From contig CAJUQD010000024.1 in NCBI GenBank assembly GCA_910588105.1, forward strand, positions 1 to 38,349: a stretch of DNA of 38,349 bases, given 5' to 3'. The stretch's first letter is position 1. Every line of letters begins with the position of its first letter. The position numbers and the translations under genes are program-made. Positions 16,286 through 22,730 of the stretch are shown here, in pieces. The DNA comes from an uncultured Oscillospiraceae bacterium (GTDB lineage: Bacteria; Bacillota; Clostridia; Oscillospirales; Oscillospiraceae). A model generated the notes under the pieces. That model ran no database searches. It saw only the letters and a list, made by a program, of their open reading frames with translations, and was not told the origin of the DNA.

Positions 16286-17083
16286 CTAGTTCTCCCCCAC
16301 GAAAAGCAGGTGGTTTGTCATGCCCAGGAATTCCGGCTTTTCGCAGATATAAAAATGATACCTCAGGTACTGCCGGTAGCTCTCCTCATCCATGGCATCA
16401 ATCTGCTTCTCCATCAGTTCGCTTGCGCCGTCCGCCGCGACCTCGTGAACCACATGCACGCCGCCCTCCCGGAGCATCCGGCGGCATTCGTCCACCGTAT
16501 GAAAGACAAAGGGGAAGTCCATCAGCTTGAAGGTCTCTTTGTTATATTCTCCCGCCGCGAAATAGTCCGTCCGATAGGAAAATTCCGTCAAAATCACAAA
16601 ATCATTGGAGATAAACGCAAAAAAGAGTTTGCCCCCCGGCTTGCACACCCGTCTGGCCTCCGCAATACACCGCTGTTTGTCCTCCTCCCCATGCAGATGG
16701 TAAAGCGGGCCAAGGAGCAGCACCACATCAAAGCTGCCGTCCTCATAACGGCTCAAATCCATGGCGTTTCCTTGAACCAGACGAACATTGTCCTCGGGCG
16801 TGAGCTTTGCCTCAAACGCCTTCAGGTTGTACTCTGCCAATTCCAGCGCGCACACTTCATGTCCCTTCCGGGCAAAATAGAGACTGTACTCCCCCGCCCC
16901 GGCCCCCACGTCCAGAATCCTGTCTCCAGGCTTTAAATAGCGTTCAATATACCGGGTCGTGGTCAAAAACTCGACCCGCGCGGACTTAGAGCGGTTCAGG
17001 CGGCTGTTTTCATCAAATACCTCATAAATTTTCTGAACCTGCTCCGCTTCAACCGCAATGTTCCGAATTTCGTCAAGTTTCAT
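16286..17083 (-). CDS. Class I SAM-dependent methyltransferase
   Basis: 265-residue cytosolic methyltransferase. Motif I is ILDVGAGAGEYSLYFA (near residue 55), an acidic residue ends strand 2 (CALELAE), and motif IV is FDVVLLLGPLYHL; the post-core RVCKPGGKLFFAF motif is also present. The HLHGEEDK/PLYHL pattern is common in Clostridia enzymes annotated as generic class I methyltransferases; the substrate is unknown. The frame extends to 17215 across the tRNA-Gly gene, but the ATG at 17083 has GGAGGG six bases upstream and is the start. It lies just past the tRNA terminator; no separate promoter is obvious. Confidence 0.9.
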   Translation of the reverse strand: MKLDEIRNIAVEAEQVQKIYEVFDENSRLNRSKSARVEFLTTTRYIERYLKPGDRILDVGAGAGEYSLYFARKGHEVCALELAEYNLKAFEAKLTPEDNVRLVQGNAMDLSRYEDGSFDVVLLLGPLYHLHGEEDKQRCIAEARRVCKPGGKLFFAFISNDFVILTEFSYRTDYFAAGEYNKETFKLMDFPFVFHTVDECRRMLREGGVHVVHEVAADGASELMEKQIDAMDEESYRQYLRYHFYICEKPEFLGMTNHLLFVGEN

Positions 17084-17101
17084 CTCAATCCCTCCAAATT
17101 T

Positions 17102-17159
17102 CATGTAAAACAAAACTGGACATCCACCTTGATACCTCAGTATCAAAACAGATGCCCAG
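17102..17159 (-). terminator. Terminator of tRNA-Gly
   Basis: Two nested hairpins on the minus strand: an outer 9-bp stem CTGGGCATC/GATGTCCAG with one G-U pair (17151-17159 with 17116-17124), and an inner TTGATAC/GTATCAA stem. It is followed by TTTTGTTTT. It lies five bases after the tRNA and ends less than 35 bases before the methyltransferase start codon. Confidence 0.75.
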
Positions 17160-17163
17160 CTTC

Positions 17164-17237
17164 TGGAGCGGGTGAGGGGAATCGAACCCCCGTGTTCAGC
17201 TTGGGAAGCTGACATTCTGCCATTGAACTACACCCGC
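17164..17237 (-). tRNA. tRNA-Gly (anticodon CCC)
   Basis: The 74-nt gene includes an encoded CCA. The acceptor stem is GCGGGTG/CACCCGC with discriminator T, the anticodon arm is TCAGC-TTCCCAA-GCTGA with anticodon CCC at 34-36, and the T loop is TTCGATT. It reads GGG glycine codons. Promoter and terminator flank it closely. Confidence 0.95.
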
Positions 17238-17249
17238 ATCTGTTTTTGC

Positions 17250-17278
17250 ATTATATCAGACGGCGGCCAAAAATGCAA
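17250..17278 (-). promoter_or_regulatory. Promoter of tRNA-Gly
   Basis: Minus strand TTGCAT (17273-17278), 17-bp spacer, perfect TATAAT (17250-17255), about 13 bases before the tRNA 5' end. It is divergent from the small-peptide promoter at 17336-17364. Confidence 0.85.
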
Positions 17279-17335
17279 GCATTTTTTTATAGAAGCTTAC
17301 AGGATATGGAATTTCAATTTTTTCACAAAAACCCC

Positions 17336-17364
17336 TTTACAAACCGAATATTTATTGCTATAAT
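17336..17364 (+). promoter_or_regulatory. Promoter of the 27-residue peptide gene
   Basis: Plus strand TTTACA (17336-17341), 17-bp spacer, perfect TATAAT (17359-17364). Transcription would start near 17371, about 25 bases before the ATG. Confidence 0.75.
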
Positions 17365-17395
17365 ACACAACAGCAAAGCCAAGGAGGTGATGAAA

Positions 17396-17479
17396 ATGAA
17401 GGTTCTCTTTCAGAATGCGCCCATTGATATCGACGAGTTGATCTTCGCCGGAGAGACTACCGTTCCCAGCGACCGCTGA
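17396..17479 (+). CDS. 27-residue small protein, unknown function
   Basis: A free-standing mini-gene: sigma-A promoter, AAGGAGGTG ribosome-binding site eight bases before the ATG, 27 codons, TGA, then a hairpin with a T-run. The product starts MKVLFQNAPIDIDELIFAG and ends ETTVPSDR. It is acidic, has no cysteine, no signal peptide and no membrane helix. An ATG two codons upstream (17390) is too close to the ribosome-binding site. No family is recognised. It sits alone on the plus strand between tRNA-Gly and the BI-1 gene. It could be a regulatory peptide, a ribosomally made precursor or a small protein partner; the sequence does not decide. Confidence 0.7.
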   Translation: MKVLFQNAPIDIDELIFAGETTVPSDR

Positions 17480-17513
17480 ACGTACGGAATTTCAAAGGTT
17501 ATAAGGTTTAACT

Positions 17514-17540
17514 CGTCCTTAAAAGGGACGGTTTTTATTT
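17514..17540 (+). terminator. Terminator of the small-peptide gene
   Basis: Plus strand CGTCC (17514-17518) pairs with GGACG (17526-17530) around TTAAAAG, followed by GTTTTTATTTT. A short stem with a good T-run. Confidence 0.7.
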
Positions 17541-17549
17541 TGCCTGAAA

Positions 17550-17581
17550 AAGGGGCACCGCTTTTTTGAGCGGTGCCCCTT
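17550..17581 (-). terminator. Terminator of the his/BI-1 operon
   Basis: Perfect 12-bp stem AAGGGGCACCGC/GCGGTGCCCCTT with an 8-base loop, followed on the minus strand by TTT and preceded by A residues. It is 14 bases after the BI-1 stop and marks the end of the histidine operon transcript. Confidence 0.9.
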
Positions 17582-17595
17582 CCATATTGCGGCTT

Positions 17596-18318
17596 TTACC
17601 TGTTGCTCCTGCCCCGCCCCAAAAAGCGAAGCAGGTAGAGAAACAGGTTAATGAAGTCCAGGTATAGCTGCAACGCGGAATAGATGGACGCTTTTTGCAG
17701 CATTGCCGTATCGCCGCAGAAGTACTCATAATTTGCCTTGATTTTCTGCACATCATAGGCGGTGAAGCAGAGAAAAACTACAATGCCCACCATACAGATG
17801 ATCCGCTCCATTGCGCTCAGATTAAGGAACATGGTCAGCAGTCCCGCAACGAGCAGGAAAATCAGGCCGCCGATGAGCAGGGGGCGAAGCTTGGACAGGT
17901 CGGTCTTGGTATAACGCCCATATAGGGCAAACGCACCGAAAAACAAGGCGGTAAGACCAAAAATCACAACCAGGTTGGCCACGTCATAAATCACGAAGTA
18001 TGCGGAAAACACCACGCCGTTAAGGACGGAGTAAACAGCAAACAGCATCCGGGTAACGCCCACTGGCCGTTTCAAAATACCCGCAGACAAAATGAGTACC
18101 ACCGCAACCTCGGCAATGAGCAGTACCACAGGGATATAGGGATTTACAAAGAGGTAAATTACCGCGCCGGTCATGGCCAAAGCTGCCGCAAGCAAAAAGG
18201 TAATCATCAGGCCCACAAACATCCAGCCAAAAGTACGGGCCACGTACTGGTTCAGTGTCAACCCCACCTGGGCATAGCTGCTGTCGAAGTCGAATCGGTT
18301 CATATTGCGTTCTTCCAT
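17596..18318 (-). CDS. Bax inhibitor-1 / YccA family membrane protein
   Basis: 240-residue integral membrane protein with about seven hydrophobic helices, of the BI-1/YccA/YbhL family (PF01027), whose bacterial members are pH-sensitive calcium leak channels or FtsH modulators. The N-terminus (DSSYAQVGLTLNQYVARTFGWMFVGL) and the final helix (YSALQLYLDFINLFLYLLRF) are characteristic. The ATG has GGAGAG six bases upstream. It begins two bases after the hisE stop, so it is the last cistron of the his operon, an unrelated passenger by known function. Confidence 0.95.
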   Translation of the reverse strand: MEERNMNRFDFDSSYAQVGLTLNQYVARTFGWMFVGLMITFLLAAALAMTGAVIYLFVNPYIPVVLLIAEVAVVLILSAGILKRPVGVTRMLFAVYSVLNGVVFSAYFVIYDVANLVVIFGLTALFFGAFALYGRYTKTDLSKLRPLLIGGLIFLLVAGLLTMFLNLSAMERIICMVGIVVFLCFTAYDVQKIKANYEYFCGDTAMLQKASIYSALQLYLDFINLFLYLLRFLGRGRSNR

Positions 18319-18320
18319 AA

Positions 18321-18647
18321 TCAGCTCTCCTTATCCACTTGTTTCATCTGCTTCAGGTTTCCGATTTTCTGCGCCCGGCGGTCCAGCTCAGCCAGCACAT
18401 CGCCCAAGGGGATATCCTTTTCCGCCAGCATCACCATCAAATGATAGATGAGGTCAGAGACCTCCCCCACCGTATCGGCAGGCACATCGTTTTTTGCCGC
18501 GATGATGGTCTCAGCGCACTCCTCTCCCACCTTTTTCAGAATCTTATCCAGCCCCTTGTCAAACAGGTAGCAGGTATACGACCCCTCTTGGGGGTGGGCC
18601 CGGCGGTCCAAAACCACCTGGTATAACGCCTCCAATGTGCTGTCCAT
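18321..18647 (-). CDS. hisE: Phosphoribosyl-ATP diphosphatase
   Basis: 108-residue all-alpha MazG-superfamily enzyme that converts phosphoribosyl-ATP to phosphoribosyl-AMP, second step of histidine synthesis. The core motif KKVGEECAETIIAAK and DTVGEVSDLIYHL carry the Mg-binding glutamates and aspartate. The frame continues upstream to 18674, but AGGAGGG seven bases before the ATG at 18647 fixes the start. It is separate from hisI, whereas many bacteria have a fused hisIE. Confidence 0.97.
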   Translation of the reverse strand: MDSTLEALYQVVLDRRAHPQEGSYTCYLFDKGLDKILKKVGEECAETIIAAKNDVPADTVGEVSDLIYHLMVMLAEKDIPLGDVLAELDRRAQKIGNLKQMKQVDKES

Positions 18648-18673
18648 AGCATATCCCTCCTGAACATTTTTCA

Positions 18674-18994
18674 TTATAGCTCAATTCGGTTGAAAAAGCA
18701 ACTCCTTGCTCCCGTGTGGCACACCGGCCCATCAGGAACACACAAGTACAGCAGCGTATCCGTATCACAGTCGGCAAAGGCTTCTTTGACATGGAGGAAA
18801 TTTCCACTGGTTGCTCCCTTATTCCACAGCTCGCTCCGACTCCGACTCCAAAACCAGACGGTTTTTGTTTGAACAGTCAGCCTTACCGCCTCCCGGTTGG
18901 TGAATCCCAGCATGAGTACCTCCCGGCTGTCCGCGTGCTGGACAATTACCGGGATCAGCTCTGATTTTTGAAACAGCAGGTCAATATCAAACAT
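18674..18994 (-). CDS. hisI: Phosphoribosyl-AMP cyclohydrolase
   Basis: 106-residue zinc enzyme opening the adenine ring of phosphoribosyl-AMP, third step of histidine synthesis. It shows WSRSRSELWNKGATSGNF and the metal-binding residues in DCDTDTLLYLC and GPVCHTGARSC. The ATG at 18994 with GAGG upstream is chosen; an in-frame GTG at 19003 overlaps the hisF stop as GTGA and would add three residues. It is stand-alone, followed after 26 bases by hisE. Confidence 0.97.
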   Translation of the reverse strand: MFDIDLLFQKSELIPVIVQHADSREVLMLGFTNREAVRLTVQTKTVWFWSRSRSELWNKGATSGNFLHVKEAFADCDTDTLLYLCVPDGPVCHTGARSCFFNRIEL

Positions 18995-18999
18995 TTTCC

Positions 19000-19755
19000 T
19001 CACCTCACAGGAATATTCCTACCACGCAGGAACTCCTTGACCTGGGGCACGGTCAGCTCCCCGAAGTGGAACAACGATGCCGCCAGCGCCGCGTCACAGC
19101 CTGTCTCTTCAAACACCTGGGCAAAATGCTCCATGCTTCCGCAGCCGCCGGATGCAATCACCGGGATGGACACGGCATTGGCTACCGCCCTTGTCATTTC
19201 AAGGTCAAAGCCCGCTTTGGTGCCGTCGGCATCCATGGAGGTGAGTAAGATCTCCCCCGCCCCCAGCTCCTGGCCCCGGCGGGCCCACTCCACGGCATCC
19301 ACGCCGGTGGGCGTGCGTCCTCCGGCCACCACCACCTCATACCATCCCTCGGGACGCAGCCGGGCGTCGATGGCCAGCACAACGCATTGAGAGCCAAACC
19401 GTTTGGCAGCTCGGGCAATCAACGTATTATCCTTGACAGCAGCGGAGTTGACCGAGATCTTGTCCGCCCCTGCCCGCAGCAACCGTTGAAAGTCTTTCAA
19501 CGTTCGGATTCCGCCTCCCACCGTGAGGGGGACAAACACTTGGGCGGCGGTCTGCTCCACCACATCTGTCACGGTGTCCCTGGCATCGCTGGTGGCGGTG
19601 ATATCCAGGAACACGATCTCGTCCGCCCCCTGATCCGAGTAGAACTTGGCCAGCTCCACCGGGCTGCCCGCATCTCGGATGTTCACAAAATTAACCCCTT
19701 TGACTACGCGGCCATCCCGCACATCCAGGCAAGGGATGATTCGTTTGGCTAACAT
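19000..19755 (-). CDS. hisF: Imidazole glycerol phosphate synthase, cyclase subunit
   Basis: 251-residue TIM barrel that, with HisH, turns PRFAR plus ammonia into imidazole glycerol phosphate and AICAR. Asp11 in CLDVRDG and the second catalytic Asp in VLAIDARL are present, as are the phosphate-binding VGGGIRT and ASGGCGS loops. It overlaps the preceding FlaR-like gene by seven bases, so it is probably translated by coupling. Confidence 0.98.
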   Translation of the reverse strand: MLAKRIIPCLDVRDGRVVKGVNFVNIRDAGSPVELAKFYSDQGADEIVFLDITATSDARDTVTDVVEQTAAQVFVPLTVGGGIRTLKDFQRLLRAGADKISVNSAAVKDNTLIARAAKRFGSQCVVLAIDARLRPEGWYEVVVAGGRTPTGVDAVEWARRGQELGAGEILLTSMDADGTKAGFDLEMTRAVANAVSIPVIASGGCGSMEHFAQVFEETGCDAALAASLFHFGELTVPQVKEFLRGRNIPVR

Positions 19756-20258
19756 GAAAGCCCCTCCAAATACCGGTCAATATCCCGTTGCCTCTTTAAT
19801 GCGACCGTTTTTTCATGATAACGCTCCAATACCTTTTGAAACTTTTCCTTCTTCCTCCAGGTACGGCCCTCCCAGAGAATCCACCACATGAATGCCCAAT
19901 CCATCTTCTCACAGCAGCCATCCGCCATATCTGGCCGGGATTTTCCATGAAATTGGAAATATCGCTTCCATGCGCGCCAGAAGCAGGCGAGGCGCGGAAA
20001 ATTTAAGAAAATAATGGAATCTGCCTCATTCAAGCGGCGCTCATACTCAAAATTTGAGTAGGTGCCATCAATGACCCAGGTAGGATTCTCCATAAATTCA
20101 TGAACCATTTGATGGGCCTCCGCCCGATCCCGCTCCTCCCAATTTGGCGTGAACTGTACCTTGTCAAAGTGGAGCACCGGCGCACCGTACCGCTCCCCCA
20201 GCACCCGGGCCAGCGTGGACTTCCCCGCCCCACTGTACCCGATCACGGCAATCTTCAT
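19749..20258 (-). CDS. P-loop kinase-like protein, FlaR (DNA topology modulation) type
   Basis: 169-residue adenylate-kinase-like P-loop protein. The Walker A is GYSGAGKST (7-15), there is a lid/helix region rich in Trp and Arg (FWRAWKRYFQFHGKSRP), and FDKVQFTPNWEERD follows the first strand. Such proteins are often annotated as DNA topology modulation protein FlaR, but the real activity is unknown; a nucleotide or small-molecule kinase is likely. It sits between hisA and hisF with a 4-bp ATGA overlap upstream and a 7-bp overlap downstream, so it is fully built into the operon. It has no known role in histidine synthesis. Confidence 0.85.
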   Translation of the reverse strand: MKIAVIGYSGAGKSTLARVLGERYGAPVLHFDKVQFTPNWEERDRAEAHQMVHEFMENPTWVIDGTYSNFEYERRLNEADSIIFLNFPRLACFWRAWKRYFQFHGKSRPDMADGCCEKMDWAFMWWILWEGRTWRKKEKFQKVLERYHEKTVALKRQRDIDRYLEGLSC

Positions 20259-20980
20259 TGCTGCGGCCCCGCTTCCCGAACCGCTTGCGCCAAGTCCAAC
20301 ATCCCGGAATAGTACGCCTTGCCGATAATCGCCCCGTACAGCCCCATATCCCGGAGCCGCCTCACGTCGTCCAAGGTGGTCACTCCGCCGGAGGCTACGA
20401 TATCACATTTTACCGCCCTTTGCAGCTCAGCCAGCTGCCCAAAACTGGGTCCGGATAACATCCCATCTGTAGCAATATCTGTAAAAATTATTATCTTTAC
20501 ACCGATTTTCTCCATTTGCCGGGCAAGCTCTACGCCGCTTAGCCCGGAGTCCTGTCCCCAGCCTGACGTACGCACCCGGCCATTCAGACAGTCAATGCCC
20601 ACAGCCACCCGGTCTGGTCCATACTGCTTCAGCGCATAGTCCACCACCTCTGGATGGGCAGCGGCGGCGGAGCCGATGACCATGCGGGCCGCTCCTGCTC
20701 CAGCCACGGCGTCCACATCCGCACAGCTTTTGATCCCGCCGCCCAGTTCAACCTGAAGATCAGATTGCTGAATGATCTCATGAATGGCGGGAAAATTTTG
20801 CCGTATTCCATCTCGGGCGCCGTCCAAATCCACCATATGCACCCATCTTGCCCCAGCGCCGACAAACGCCCGCGCAGTTTCCAGCGCATTGTCCGCCACC
20901 TGGCTTGCCGTGGAAAATTCTCCTTTTTGCAGGCGGACACACCGCCCGTCCTTCATATCAATGGCAGGCAAAATAATCAT
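20255..20980 (-). CDS. hisA: ProFAR isomerase (HisA)
   Basis: 241-residue TIM barrel that isomerises ProFAR to PRFAR, fourth step of histidine synthesis. Motifs are LPAIDMKDGRCVRL at the N-terminus with the catalytic Asp, VELGGGIKS for phosphate binding, and FTDIATDGMLSGPS with the second catalytic Asp. The ATG overlaps the hisH stop by four bases. Confidence 0.98.
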   Translation of the reverse strand: MIILPAIDMKDGRCVRLQKGEFSTASQVADNALETARAFVGAGARWVHMVDLDGARDGIRQNFPAIHEIIQQSDLQVELGGGIKSCADVDAVAGAGAARMVIGSAAAAHPEVVDYALKQYGPDRVAVGIDCLNGRVRTSGWGQDSGLSGVELARQMEKIGVKIIIFTDIATDGMLSGPSFGQLAELQRAVKCDIVASGGVTTLDDVRRLRDMGLYGAIIGKAYYSGMLDLAQAVREAGPQQ

Positions 20981-21585
20981 CCGATCAATTCTCCAAAATT
21001 CTTTAAAATTTGTAGCCCTGCCTCCCCGCTTTTTTCCGGGTGAAACTGGCAGCCGTATACCCCATTGCGGGCCACCGCCGCCACCAGGGACGAACCATAC
21101 TGCGTCCGGGCAATTACATCTCCCTCATGGGCGGCGCAGCCGCAATAAGAGTGGACAAAATACACATAAGCCCCGTCGTTCAAACCGCGGAACAGCGGTG
21201 AATCATGCCGAATCTCCAGACTGTTCCATCCAATATGAGGCAGCTTGAATCTGGTTTGAATGAGCTCAACGCGTCCTTTGACAAGACTAAGCCCTTTACA
21301 ACTTTCCATCTCCTCTCCCTGGTCGAACAGCAGCTGCATTCCAAGGCAGATACCCAGTATCGGCTTGCGCCCTGCCTGAGCCAGCAGGGCCCTGTCCAAT
21401 CCCTTCTGCCGCAGCTTGTGGGCAGCATCTGGGAAGGCCCCTACCCCGGGAAGAATAATGGCATCCGCCTGTTCCAAACCCGCCGCCTCACCAGTCACCA
21501 GTGTTTTCTGTCCGATATAGGACATGGCATTGGACACGCTTTTCAAGTTGCCCACACCATAATCAACAATGGCGGTATACCCCAT
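20977..21585 (-). CDS. hisH: Imidazole glycerol phosphate synthase, glutaminase subunit
   Basis: 202-residue class I glutamine amidotransferase that supplies ammonia to HisF. Nucleophile Cys80 lies in GICLGMQ, and the His/Glu pair in QFHPEKSG completes the triad; the oxyanion segment is LPGVGAF. The ATG at 21585 shares one base with the hisB stop (TGATG), with AGGGGG seven bases before it, and is preferred over the GTG one codon earlier. Confidence 0.98.
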   Translation of the reverse strand: MGYTAIVDYGVGNLKSVSNAMSYIGQKTLVTGEAAGLEQADAIILPGVGAFPDAAHKLRQKGLDRALLAQAGRKPILGICLGMQLLFDQGEEMESCKGLSLVKGRVELIQTRFKLPHIGWNSLEIRHDSPLFRGLNDGAYVYFVHSYCGCAAHEGDVIARTQYGSSLVAAVARNGVYGCQFHPEKSGEAGLQILKNFGELIG

Positions 21586-22160
21586 CACAGCGCCCCCTTG
21601 GTGGAGGTAATGTCTCCGCTCTCTATCCGCACAGCTTCCTTCAGCGCCCGCCCCAAAGACTTGAACAGTGCCTCAGTAATATGGTGTGCATTGTCCCCAT
21701 ACTCGCACTTTTGATGTAAAGTAATTCTGCTATTCATAGTCAGCGCCCGCATGAATTCCACAGTAAGACAGCTGTCATATCCGCCGGTCATGGACTGGGG
21801 CATGGGCGCGTCAAACACCAGATAGGGCCGGTCGGAAAGATCCAGCACTGTGCGGCACAGCGCCTCATCCATGGGAATCATAGCCGTCCCGTAGCGCCGG
21901 ATGCCCCGCTTGTCCCCCAGCGCCTCCCGGAGAGCTTGCCCCAGAACGATTCCCACATCCTCAACCGTGTGATGGCCGTCCACATGCAGGTCGCCAAGGG
22001 CGGCCACCTCCAAACCAAATCCGGCGTAAAAGGCAAGCGCGGTGAGCATATGGTCAAAAAACCCAATCCCAGTAGATACGTTCACCTCTCCCCCTTCCAA
22101 GCAAAGAGTAATGCTTACATCTGTCTCTTTTGTGGTGCGTTGTATGGACGCCTGCCGCAT
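21585..22160 (-). CDS. hisB: Imidazoleglycerol-phosphate dehydratase
   Basis: 191-residue manganese enzyme, monofunctional (no phosphatase domain). The two metal-binding motifs are DGHHTVEDVG and NAHHITEALFK, and FFDHML is also conserved. The frame opens at 22181, but GGGGGAG lies six bases before the ATG at 22160 and no ribosome-binding site precedes the earlier ATG. The bifunctional phosphatase found in some bacteria is lacking, so histidinol phosphatase must be encoded elsewhere. Confidence 0.97.
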   Translation of the reverse strand: MRQASIQRTTKETDVSITLCLEGGEVNVSTGIGFFDHMLTALAFYAGFGLEVAALGDLHVDGHHTVEDVGIVLGQALREALGDKRGIRRYGTAMIPMDEALCRTVLDLSDRPYLVFDAPMPQSMTGGYDSCLTVEFMRALTMNSRITLHQKCEYGDNAHHITEALFKSLGRALKEAVRIESGDITSTKGAL

Positions 22161-22245
22161 GGACAACTCCCCCTTATCCATTCAATTGATAAGCGGCAAT
22201 TCCGGCCTTTCAGCCGAACAGCCGCCCTGTTTTCGCATGCTGCCC

Positions 22246-22653
22246 TCATTCTGTTCCCTGGGAAAACAGCTCCTCTACCAAATTTTTCGCGTCCGCCAGG
22301 CAGGATTGGGGAACAAAGAAGCGTATGCGCTCCGACAGGCCGCCCGTCTTGATGGCCAGCCCGGCCCCCAGTGAGCTCTCTTTGAAAAAGGGCACGCCGT
22401 GCTGCTGCAACACATCAGCCAGCATCCCCGCCCAGACAGGGCTTTGCTCCGTCAGATAGCACATCTCCTCCGGCCTCTCGGCGGTACGCGCGGCCTTAGG
22501 TCCCTCTGTCAGCTCCTCGTACGCCTCTGCGCTCATAATAACCAGGTCACTGTATCCATTTTTCGTAATAAACACCGGCTCGTTTTTCTCATGGCAAAGC
22601 TCAGAAATTTTTGTCGTGTTCCGCAAATCCGTAATCGGTATAATTTTCGGCAT
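22246..22653 (-). CDS. Phd/YefM-like DNA-binding domain fused to DUF2007-like domain
   Basis: 135-residue protein. The first ~50 residues (IIPITDLRNTTKISELCHE, PVFITKNGYSDLVIMSAEAYEEL) match the Phd/YefM antitoxin fold, which normally binds its own operator. The C-terminal ~55 residues (VLQQHGVPFFKESSL… then IRFFVPQSCLADAKNLVEELF) resemble the small DUF2007 domain, a ferredoxin-like putative signal-transducing module. This replaces the usual toxin-binding tail. No toxin gene is adjacent. The ATG has GGAGG seven bases upstream. It lies inside the his operon between hisD and hisB and has its own promoter with a 33-bp inverted repeat. A transcriptional regulator is the likeliest role; the ligand is unknown. 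Confidence 0.82.
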   Translation of the reverse strand: MPKIIPITDLRNTTKISELCHEKNEPVFITKNGYSDLVIMSAEAYEELTEGPKAARTAERPEEMCYLTEQSPVWAGMLADVLQQHGVPFFKESSLGAGLAIKTGGLSERIRFFVPQSCLADAKNLVEELFSQGTE

Positions 22654-22669
22654 ATAGCGCCCTCCTTTC

Positions 22670-22702
22670 TATGCTCACAATTATAGCATAATTACGAGCA
22701 TA
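22670..22702 (-). promoter_or_regulatory. Inverted-repeat operator of the Phd-like gene
   Basis: Two 15-base arms, TATGCTCACAATTAT and ATAATTACGAGCATA, separated by three bases, pair at 13 of 15 positions. The repeat covers the -10 box and the whole spacer of the promoter at 22680-22708, the expected place for an autorepressor. Confidence 0.7.
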
Positions 22703-22708
22703 GCGCAA
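22680..22708 (-). promoter_or_regulatory. Internal his-operon promoter
   Basis: Minus strand TTGCGC (22703-22708), 17-bp spacer, perfect TATAAT (22680-22685), starting 22 bases after the hisD stop. It would drive the Phd-like gene and the distal genes hisB to the BI-1 gene. Confidence 0.75.
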
Positions 22709-22730
22709 GGCTTTTTATGCCTTTCTCACC

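Noticed and set aside
15731..16936. 401-codon plus-strand ORF spanning the DinB-like and methyltransferase genes
   Set aside because: Antisense to two genes with good starts and clear motifs; no promoter or ribosome-binding site precedes it.
17081..17215. Longer methyltransferase starting at 17215
   Set aside because: The extension reads through the tRNA-Gly gene and its terminator; the ATG at 17083 has an ideal ribosome-binding site.
22182..22245. A toxin gene paired with the Phd-like protein
   Set aside because: Only 64 to 85 bases separate it from hisB and 77 from hisD; no ORF of RelE, Doc or Fic type fits on either strand.
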